A DNA stretch of 64,000 nucleotides from Pseudomonas sp. B21-056 (lineage in GTDB: Bacteria > Pseudomonadota > Gammaproteobacteria > Pseudomonadales > Pseudomonadaceae), in assembly GCF_026016325.1 (NCBI RefSeq), contig NZ_CP087203.1:2480001-2544000 (forward strand), written 5' to 3'. Under the pieces are notes generated by a model, which saw only the letters and a program-made list of their open reading frames with translations, was not told the DNA's origin and did not search any database. A program made the position numbers and the translations under genes. How positions within the stretch are numbered: position 1 is the stretch's first letter; the number at the start of each line of letters is the position of its first letter. This document shows, piece by piece, positions 58,406 through 64,000 of this stretch.

Positions 58406-59557
58406 ATGCCAAGCACCAGGACAGCAGTCACTAAAGATCAGAGATGGCCTGTCGGCATCTTGTATTCGCGTTCGGGTGCCACCGGCGTCACCGAGTCCGA
58501 GCATTTTTTTGGTACTGCGCTTGCCATCGAAGAAATAAATGCGCTGGGCGGTGTGCTGGGTATGCCTTTGATCCCAACCGCCTATGACCCCAAGGGTTCT
58601 CCGGAAGAATACCGGCGCTTGACCAGCAAGCTGCTCATTGAAGACGAAATCAACGTCATTTTTGGTTGCTCGCGATCTTCCAGTCGCAAGGCCGTGCTAC
58701 CCCTCGTCGAACGCCATAATGCGTTGCTTTGGTATTGCTCGTTCTACGAAGGGTTCGAATATTCACCGAACATCATCTACACCGGCGCCGTTCCCAATCA
58801 GAACAGCATCCAGCTCGCGGCGTACCTGTTGCAAAACAAGGGCACCCGGTTCTTTCTGGTGGGCGCGGACTATATCTACCCGCGTGAATCCAACCGCATC
58901 ATGAGGGACGTCGTTGAACAGTACGGTGGCGAAATCGTGGATGAGGTCTACCTGCCCATCGAGGCAGAAGTAGAGCAGCTCAAGGAGGTCTTGAATGACA
59001 TCCACAATGCCCAGCCGGACGTTGTCTTCTCGACCCTGGTTGGACAATCGGCACGCACCTTCTATCAGCTTTATGGCGAGCATGGGCTTGATCCGAAAAA
59101 AATCCCCATTGCCAGCCTCTCCATGGCCGAAGAGGAAATCCGGTTGATCGGGCCGCCGTTGTGTGAAGGTCACATCACCGCTGCCACCTATTTCGGTTCG
59201 CTGCCCAACGACAGTAATCAACGGTTCATTGAGCTTTGGCGCAAACGCTTTGGCGATCGACCGACCAGCACCTGGTCGGAGATGGCGTATTCCCAGGTTC
59301 ACCTGTTTGCACGAGCCTTGGAGCGAGCGGGCAGCCTGGACAGGCGCAAGTTGGTCAACGCCGTCCACAAGGTAACGTTCGACTCTCCGGAAGGCCCCAT
59401 TGCCATTGATGCCGAAAACAACCACTGCGCCCTGACCCCACGGATCGGCATCTGCCGCAATGACGGGCAGTTCGACGTCGTATGGGAAGGTTCAGGACCG
59501 GTCAAATCCGATCCTTACCTGTCCACCTTCGGTTTCTCTGAGTTCTGGTTGAGGTGA
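58406..59557 (+). CDS. amiC: AmiC-like amide-sensing regulator
   Basis: A 383-residue periplasmic-binding-fold protein without a signal peptide, the hallmark of cytoplasmic AmiC that holds AmiR inactive until an amide binds. Motifs 'YEGFEYSPNIIYTGAVPNQNS', 'FFLVGADYIYPRESNRIMRD', 'DVVFSTLVGQSA' and 'IASLSMAEEE' closely resemble P. aeruginosa AmiC as I remember it. GGTGA before ATG 58406 is the best ribosome site; GTG 58397 is an alternative. It precedes amiR by four bases. Confidence 0.9.
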   Translation: MPSTRTAVTKDQRWPVGILYSRSGATGVTESEHFFGTALAIEEINALGGVLGMPLIPTAYDPKGSPEEYRRLTSKLLIEDEINVIFGCSRSSSRKAVLPLVERHNALLWYCSFYEGFEYSPNIIYTGAVPNQNSIQLAAYLLQNKGTRFFLVGADYIYPRESNRIMRDVVEQYGGEIVDEVYLPIEAEVEQLKEVLNDIHNAQPDVVFSTLVGQSARTFYQLYGEHGLDPKKIPIASLSMAEEEIRLIGPPLCEGHITAATYFGSLPNDSNQRFIELWRKRFGDRPTSTWSEMAYSQVHLFARALERAGSLDRRKLVNAVHKVTFDSPEGPIAIDAENNHCALTPRIGICRNDGQFDVVWEGSGPVKSDPYLSTFGFSEFWLR

Positions 59558-59561
59558 CGCC

Positions 59562-60170
59562 ATGAGTTCCAGCCTTCGCCGTCTCTATGAAGATTTGCGC
59601 AGTATCTGCGTTGCGTTCGTTTACCCGCCTGGTGACGATCGCGACATTGTCATGCAGCAGCTTAAAAGAATCGGATGCCGTGTGAAGATCATATGGCCGT
59701 TCCCCTCTGAGCCGCCTGCAGACGTCGACGTCATCCTCTTTCAGATCAGCCAGGAACTGGAAGGAAACAAAATCTGGTCGGGCGCCTCGGTGTCGGCGGC
59801 ACTCATTGCGCTCTCCGACTATGAAAGTCCCACTATTTTGAAGTTGCTCCTCGATACTCGTGCTCACGGTGTGATTTCCAAGCCGTTTCGTTCCTCTGGA
59901 ATCCTCAGCACGCTGGTCCTTGCCAGAGCCTCGTACAGCTATCAGGAACGGTTGCAGGGAAAGATAGATAAGCTGGAGCTCACTATAAAATCCCGGCGAC
60001 AGATCGAAAAAGCCATTCATGTACTGGTCGAGCGTCAGAACCTGACCGAGACGCAGGCTTACGAGCACATGCGATCGCGGGCAACCAAGTTGCATGTAAC
60101 AGTCGCCGAGGTATCCGGAATGATCATCGAGGCCCATGAGGCCATGGAAAAGCTTGGTTTGAAGCTTTAG
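59562..60170 (+). CDS. amiR: AmiR-like ANTAR transcription antiterminator
   Basis: A 202-residue regulator: an N-terminal receiver-like domain without conserved phosphorylation residues ('VIWPFPSEPPADVDVILF', 'SDYESPTILKLLLDTRAHGVISKPF'), a coiled coil (about residues 125-155) and a C-terminal ANTAR three-helix RNA-binding domain ('AIHVLVERQNLTETQAYEHMRSRATKLHVTVAEVS'). GAGGTG lies just before ATG 59562. It should bind the dual hairpins in the operon leader to prevent termination. The gene is last in the operon, so expression is positively autoregulated. Confidence 0.92.
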   Translation: MSSSLRRLYEDLRSICVAFVYPPGDDRDIVMQQLKRIGCRVKIIWPFPSEPPADVDVILFQISQELEGNKIWSGASVSAALIALSDYESPTILKLLLDTRAHGVISKPFRSSGILSTLVLARASYSYQERLQGKIDKLELTIKSRRQIEKAIHVLVERQNLTETQAYEHMRSRATKLHVTVAEVSGMIIEAHEAMEKLGLKL

Positions 60171-60587
60171 CCTGAAGGGTACCTGTGTCATGGAGGGATG
60201 ATCAGCTCTGATGCGAGCGACGATCGATCCTGAGCGGGAGAGGGGCAACAGAACAGATACTCATGATTTGCCTGTCTGAAGAATTGCTTGTGGTCGCCGA
60301 TTTGTCGGTTATGAGTTGACTGATGGACGGGGGAAGTTGGGACGGCTTTTCGGAAGGGAGTTACCTGTTGATCCTGTGAGAATGGCTCTGGCAGCTAATG
60401 AACGTTCGTCCATTGGCTTTGGGCAGCATTCAACAGCCTTGTTTAGCATTACCCCTTTTTCGCTCTTGAAACACCCCAGAAACAAGGCCGGAATTGAGTC
60501 CGTTATTGCTTTGGCAATAAAAGAAAACCCTTAAGTTTCAATGAGTCGGCCGCCAGATGCGAGTCTCGTTTCCCGCTCCAGTATTCA
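60171..60587. other. Intergenic region after amiR
   Basis: About 400 bases without a supported gene. A 72-codon plus-strand frame at 60316-60534 has no ribosome site or recognisable domain. Confidence 0.45.
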
Positions 60588-60619
60588 GAAAAAAGCCACT
60601 CAGATGAGTGGCTTTTTTT
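60588..60619. terminator. Bidirectional rho-independent terminator
   Basis: AGCCACTCA (60594-60602) and TGAGTGGCT (60605-60613) form a 9-bp stem flanked by seven T on the right and seven A on the left, so it can end both the ami-type operon and the minus-strand hbd/tetR unit. Confidence 0.85.
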
Positions 60620-60756
60620 GCCTATGAGTTGCGTCAGAAATGTGGCGCGTGGGCACAGGAAACTCGCCGCCGTGTTCGAGTAAGGCACTTGGCATACGAC
60701 GCTTTCAGCCATAGGTTCAGCATTCTCTGTACGACCTGGAGTTACACCCTTCCTGA

Positions 60757-60811
60757 CTTTGATGGCCTCGTTTGCGGGGACCGCATTACTCGGTTTTCGC
60801 CGCCATCAAAG
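60757..60811. repeat. Long imperfect hairpin of unknown role
   Basis: CTTTGATGGC (60757-60766) and GCCATCAAAG (60802-60811) are perfect 10-bp arms around a 35-base GC-rich core. It lies between the terminator and the TetR gene. It may be a small mobile repeat or an RNA structure; there is no T-run. Confidence 0.4.
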
Positions 60812-60864
60812 TGTTCAACTTACCGTATGTACGGGCTTTCAAGGTTTGAGTGTCGAGTTGGCCG

Positions 60865-61455
60865 TTATCCAGTTTTTGGAGACAGTAATCGCTCGATGGC
60901 GCCTCCGATCATGTTCTTCATAAGATTATCGCGCTCTCGCTCATCCAATGAGTATTGCGTGAGCCAGCTGGGCGCGCTGTTGAGCAAGGCGGCAATGGCA
61001 TGTCCGGCAGCCATCCGGCCCGGTTCACTTAATTGGTGTTGGAAGCCGAGCACCAGTAGCAGCTTGCGTTCGTACTGCTCGCGAAGTTGCCGGACGCGTT
61101 CCTGTTGCTCTTCAGTCAAACATTGGCTGTCGCGCTCTACCAGACGAAAGTGCCAGGGCATTTCCTGATGCAGAGTGAGGTGTTCGCGGATCAAGAGGTT
61201 GAGTCTGTCGCGTTTCGCCGGGGCGGTTTGCTCGATGTGTCCCAGTACGGTCAACAGCTCGTCATAGAACTCTTCGATCAGGTCGAGCAGCAGGTGCTGC
61301 TTGCTGGGGTAATGGTGGTACAGCGAGCCGGGGGCGAGTCCCAGGCAGGTAGCGAGTTCACGCATACCAACCTGACCGAACCCCTTGCTGGCAAAGAGCT
61401 CCAGCACCTTGTCCCGGTATTCGGCGAAGCGTGAGCAACGCTCAGGCATAGGCAT
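60865..61455 (-). CDS. TetR-family regulator
   Basis: A 196-residue TetR protein: HTH in 'YRDKVLELFASKGFGQVGMRELATCLGLAPGSLYHHYPSKQHLL' (about residues 12-55), then a C-terminal domain with 'RLNLLIREHLTLHQEMPWHFRLVERD'. Its start overlaps the 3' end of the hydroxyacyl-CoA dehydrogenase gene by about 14 bases; ATG 61449 is an alternative. It likely regulates this two-gene fatty-acid or acyl-CoA unit; the ligand is unknown, probably an acyl-CoA. Confidence 0.87.
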   Translation of the reverse strand: MPMPERCSRFAEYRDKVLELFASKGFGQVGMRELATCLGLAPGSLYHHYPSKQHLLLDLIEEFYDELLTVLGHIEQTAPAKRDRLNLLIREHLTLHQEMPWHFRLVERDSQCLTEEQQERVRQLREQYERKLLLVLGFQHQLSEPGRMAAGHAIAALLNSAPSWLTQYSLDERERDNLMKNMIGGAIERLLSPKTG

Positions 61456-62293
61456 GGAAGCCACGCCCTGTCTTGCGCCCCAGGTAACCGGCGGCGACCA
61501 TCTCCTTGAGCAGCGGAGCAGGGCGGTACTTGCTGTCGTTGAAGCCATCGTAGAAGGCTTCAAGGATTGCCAGTACGGTGTCCAGGCCGATCAGGTCCGC
61601 CAACGCCAGCGGGCCGATCGGCTGGTTGCAGCCCAGGCGCATGCCGGCGTCGATGTCATCGGCGCTGGCCAGGCCTTCCTGGAACACCAGGATCGCCTCA
61701 TTGATCATCGGTATGAGAATCCGGTTGACCACGAAGCCCGGACGGTTGCCAGCGGTGATTGCGGTTTTGCCGAGCGCGGTGGCCATGTCCAGCGCCAGGG
61801 CGTGGGTGGCATCGCTGGTTTGCAGGCCACGAATCACTTCAATCAGACCCATGACCGGCACCGGGTTGAAAAAGTGCAGGCCGATAAAGCGCTCAGGCTG
61901 GCTGACGCTGGCGGCGAGTTGGGTAATGGACAGCGAAGAGGTGTTCGAAGCGATTACACAATCGGCACTGACCTGCGCCGCGATCTGTTGCAGCACGCGC
62001 AGTTTCAGGTCGAGATTTTCGGTGGCGGCTTCAATCACCATTTGCACGTTGTGCAGGCTGGTGTAATCACAACGGGTGCGAATCCTGTCGAGGGCCGCGA
62101 GTTTTTGCTCTTGCGACAGTGTGTTCTTGGTGATCTGCCTATCGAGGTTTTTTTCGACAGTTGCGATTGCCTTCTGCAAGGCATTCTCGGAAATGTCGAT
62201 CAGGATGACGTTGAGGCCGGCCAGGGCACAGACTTGGGCGATGCCGTTGCCCATGGTGCCGGCGCCGATGACGCCAATGTTCTGTAGATTCAT
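61442..62293 (-). CDS. 3-Hydroxyacyl(butyryl)-CoA dehydrogenase
   Basis: A 283-residue NAD-dependent dehydrogenase: dinucleotide fold 'GVIGAGTMGNGIAQVCALAG' at residues 6-25, 'ASNTSSLSITQLA', catalytic His in 'GLHFFNPVPVMGLIEVI', and C-terminal domain 'NRPGFVVNRILIPMINEAI'. It oxidises 3-hydroxybutyryl- or related acyl-CoA to the 3-keto form. ATG 62293 with GGGAA just upstream is chosen over an ATG 33 bases earlier. Downstream TetR and divergent AraC genes complete a small regulatory-catabolic unit. Confidence 0.92.
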   Translation of the reverse strand: MNLQNIGVIGAGTMGNGIAQVCALAGLNVILIDISENALQKAIATVEKNLDRQITKNTLSQEQKLAALDRIRTRCDYTSLHNVQMVIEAATENLDLKLRVLQQIAAQVSADCVIASNTSSLSITQLAASVSQPERFIGLHFFNPVPVMGLIEVIRGLQTSDATHALALDMATALGKTAITAGNRPGFVVNRILIPMINEAILVFQEGLASADDIDAGMRLGCNQPIGPLALADLIGLDTVLAILEAFYDGFNDSKYRPAPLLKEMVAAGYLGRKTGRGFHAYA

Positions 62294-62425
62294 CTGGTTC
62301 CCTGAATAGGCTTTTTGGTTGGGCATGAGTTTAGAATCAGCAGGGGCACTGGCCTATGCCGAAACTGTTCATGAAAAATGGCGCTTTTTGCCATGTGCAG
62401 ATGCGACTGGAGAGGCATTCGAAAC

Positions 62426-63442
62426 ATGCGGGAAACGGATTCGGTGGCGGTCTACTTCATGTATCCCATGATCCATGCGCTGCGTGAGAAGCCGCAGCGT
62501 GTGCGGTCACTCCTTGAGCAGGTGGGCATCGACCCGACACTGATAGATCAGCCAACGGCACGGGTGGCGGCCACGGCTTTCGCCGCGTTGTGGCTGGTGC
62601 AGATTCGAGAATTGAACGACGAATTTTTCCAGTTGGACTCCCATGGTATGCCGCCGGGAAGTTTTGCCTTGATCTGTCGGGCGTTGATTCAGGAACCCAC
62701 GCTGGAAAAAGCCATGCGTCAGTGCCTGGCCAACTTCGCCCTGTTCCTGAGTGATTTCCGCGGTACGTTGAGTGTGCGCGGCAAGCGTGCGGTCATCAGC
62801 TTGCAGACCCATTCGCCAAGTAGCGAGCTTGGCCGGTTGGGCGAAGAAACGTTTTTGGTGTTGATCATCAGTCTGTTGTGTTGGCTGGGCGGGAGACGAA
62901 TTCCCATCGATCGTGCGGACTTTCGTCATCAGCGCTTGTCGCTGCGTGATGATGCGTTGCTCTGGGGCCCCAACCTGACCTTCGGTGCCAACCACACCGA
63001 AATCGAATTCGCCAGTCACTACCTGCGGTTGCCGGTGGTTCAAGACCTGGCCTCGCTGAAAGGGTTTTTGCGCACCGCACCACAATGGCTGGTGATCCGC
63101 TTCCGCAACCAGCATGGGGTGGCATCTCAGATTCATCAGCGTCTGCGCCACAGCCATTACAGCGAATGGCCGACCTTGCAGGCCTTCGCCCTGGAGCTGC
63201 ACCTGAGCCCCAGTACCTTACGCCGGAAACTGGAACGCGAAGGCTGTTCGTATCAGGAGATCAAAGATGAGGTGCGGCGCGGCGTGGCGTTTGAACGATT
63301 ACGCGAGGGCGAGGCGAGCATCAGCGAAATTGCTGAGCAGTTGGGGTTTCAGGAGCCGAGTGCGTTTCATCGCGCGTTCAAGAAGTGGACGGGGGAAAGC
63401 CCGGGGCAATACCGATTGCGGTTTCCCCGGCCGCGACCGTAA
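62426..63442 (+). CDS. AraC-family regulator (Arabinose_bd/OruR-like)
   Basis: A 338-residue regulator with an Arabinose_bd-type N-terminal domain ('VYFMYPMIHALREKPQRVRSLLEQVGIDPTLID', 'FALICRALIQEPTLEKAMRQCLANFALFLSDF') and a C-terminal AraC HTH domain ('LSPSTLRRKLEREGCSYQEIKDEVRR', 'ASISEIAEQLGFQEPSAFHRAFKKWTGESPGQYR'). The frame opens at 62378; ATG 62426 is preferred for spacing to GAGAGG. It is divergent from the hydroxyacyl-CoA dehydrogenase gene and probably activates it. Confidence 0.88.
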   Translation: MRETDSVAVYFMYPMIHALREKPQRVRSLLEQVGIDPTLIDQPTARVAATAFAALWLVQIRELNDEFFQLDSHGMPPGSFALICRALIQEPTLEKAMRQCLANFALFLSDFRGTLSVRGKRAVISLQTHSPSSELGRLGEETFLVLIISLLCWLGGRRIPIDRADFRHQRLSLRDDALLWGPNLTFGANHTEIEFASHYLRLPVVQDLASLKGFLRTAPQWLVIRFRNQHGVASQIHQRLRHSHYSEWPTLQAFALELHLSPSTLRRKLEREGCSYQEIKDEVRRGVAFERLREGEASISEIAEQLGFQEPSAFHRAFKKWTGESPGQYRLRFPRPRP

Positions 63443-63653
63443 CGATCGTGATGCCAGTAGCCAGATACGTGAACGCTTACGGAAATGGCGCAGCCAGCGC
63501 CGACGAGGACGTGGGCAAGCAGTTCGAGGCTACGGAACAGTCTCATATGAAAAACAATATTTTTTTTCATGATAAATCTTGATTTTTTTCACGGCTCGTT
63601 CCACAGTGGCTGCATAAAAATAAGGGCATACGTCCAGCCTTGAGGAAGGACTC
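63443..63653. other. AT-rich intergenic stretch
   Basis: Includes a loose A/T-rich inverted repeat around 63547-63570 that could terminate the AraC transcript. No gene is supported here. Confidence 0.35.
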
Positions 63654-63869
63654 ATGAAGTCTGATCTTCACCATCACCGCTGTACCTTTCCGATATGGAC
63701 AGATATCTCCTGTGCTTCGATCCAGCTACTGCCAAACTCAGGTAACCAGGCGTTATCGCTGATGATCGTTGTATTCCTGTCTAACTGCCTAACCGTGGTT
63801 TGTCCTTCAAGCGCACTCAATAAGCCGGGTCAAACCAGAACGTGGAACAAGATCAAAAACGGTAAATAA
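63654..63869 (+). CDS. Small hypothetical protein (71 aa)
   Basis: ATG 63654 has an excellent ribosome site (GAGGAAGGA five bases upstream). The product has a His-rich start ('KSDLHHHRCTFPIW') and a hydrophobic stretch at about residues 33-50 ('ALSLMIVVFLSNCLTVV'), then a basic tail, so it may be a small membrane protein. I recognise no family. Confidence 0.4.
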   Translation: MKSDLHHHRCTFPIWTDISCASIQLLPNSGNQALSLMIVVFLSNCLTVVCPSSALNKPGQTRTWNKIKNGK

Positions 63870-63884
63870 ACAGGGCCGAGCGCA

Positions 63885-64000
63885 ATGACGGTGGACTTAA
63901 ATTTCGAGTTGACGTGCCTGGTTGACCTTATTCATTCACATCTGTGCTCAACAGTTCCGGATGTTGCAACGCGGCTTCGTCTTGAAGAGTTAGACATATC
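63885..64000 (+). CDS. Partial reading frame running off the window
   Basis: ATG 63885 starts an open frame to the window end ('MTVDLNFELTCLVDLIHSHL' and onward), 16 bases after the previous small gene. The spacing suggests an operon partner. The ribosome site is weak and only 38 codons are visible, so no function can be given. Confidence 0.35.
   Translation, partial: MTVDLNFELTCLVDLIHSHLCSTVPDVATRLRLEELDI

Noticed and set aside
1..64000. CRISPR arrays, tRNA or rRNA genes, prophage
   Set aside because: No regularly spaced identical repeats, cloverleaf-type sequences or phage structural genes were seen on either strand.

Overview
The window reads as a catabolic accessory region of a Pseudomonas chromosome, fluorescens/putida-like in style. 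The evidence is OprD- and TorF-type porins, guanidinobutyrase and GABA genes in the Pseudomonas style, an AmiC/AmiR pair, a TlpQ/McpU-like chemoreceptor, REP-like GGCGAGGGAG repeats and moderately high GC. No rRNA, tRNA, CRISPR array or phage genes were seen. All family names come from reading motifs and from memory of the families; no search was run.

Layout. 1-5.9 kb: an APC permease, a SnoaL-like secreted protein, and a CoA-transferase/CitE-lyase pair divergent from a LysR regulator. 6.2-9.0 kb: a TorF-like porin, an AraC regulator and a TetR regulator. 9.1-21.7 kb (minus strand): a nine-gene operon (aldehyde dehydrogenase, ferredoxin reductase, semialdehyde dehydrogenase, GABA aminotransferase, [2Fe-2S] ferredoxin, guanidinobutyrase, cytochrome P450, SDR, class III aminotransferase) behind an amine-type chemoreceptor. 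22-26.7 kb: a GMC dehydrogenase, GST, SugE/Gdx-type SMR exporter and a tiny membrane protein in one operon, then a second APC permease. Four promoters in this half (porin, chemoreceptor, GMC operon, permease) carry paired TGGCC-type half-sites with exactly 20-bp periodicity, as expected for one AraC-type activator. I infer a single regulon for taking up, sensing and degrading a guanidino/amine compound through 4-guanidinobutyrate, GABA and succinate, with a P450 step of unknown substrate.

27-43 kb is a patchwork: a hydrolase/flavoprotein/TetR cassette; a GntR-regulated sulfonate/nitrate-type ABC importer with a DUF3604 (PHP-like) protein; a 166-residue protein that is about 41% methionine; an IS110-family insertion next to REP-like sequence; and a second sulfonate-type ABC importer with an extra divergent binding protein.

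43-51.6 kb holds a LysR-controlled set: an OprD porin, a YfcC-type inner-membrane carrier, a CocE/NonD acyl hydrolase, a beta-lactamase-fold protein without a signal peptide and a CapA-like protein. 51.7-60.2 kb is an expanded ami-type operon: nitrilase-family amidohydrolase, an amide/branched-chain ABC importer (with a permease-ATPase fusion), asparaginase, AmiC-like sensor and AmiR-like ANTAR antiterminator. Its leader shows two hairpins with ATAG loops, the second mutually exclusive with an intrinsic terminator just before the first gene. The last 4 kb has an hbd-type 3-hydroxyacyl-CoA dehydrogenase, TetR and AraC regulators and two small or partial reading frames.
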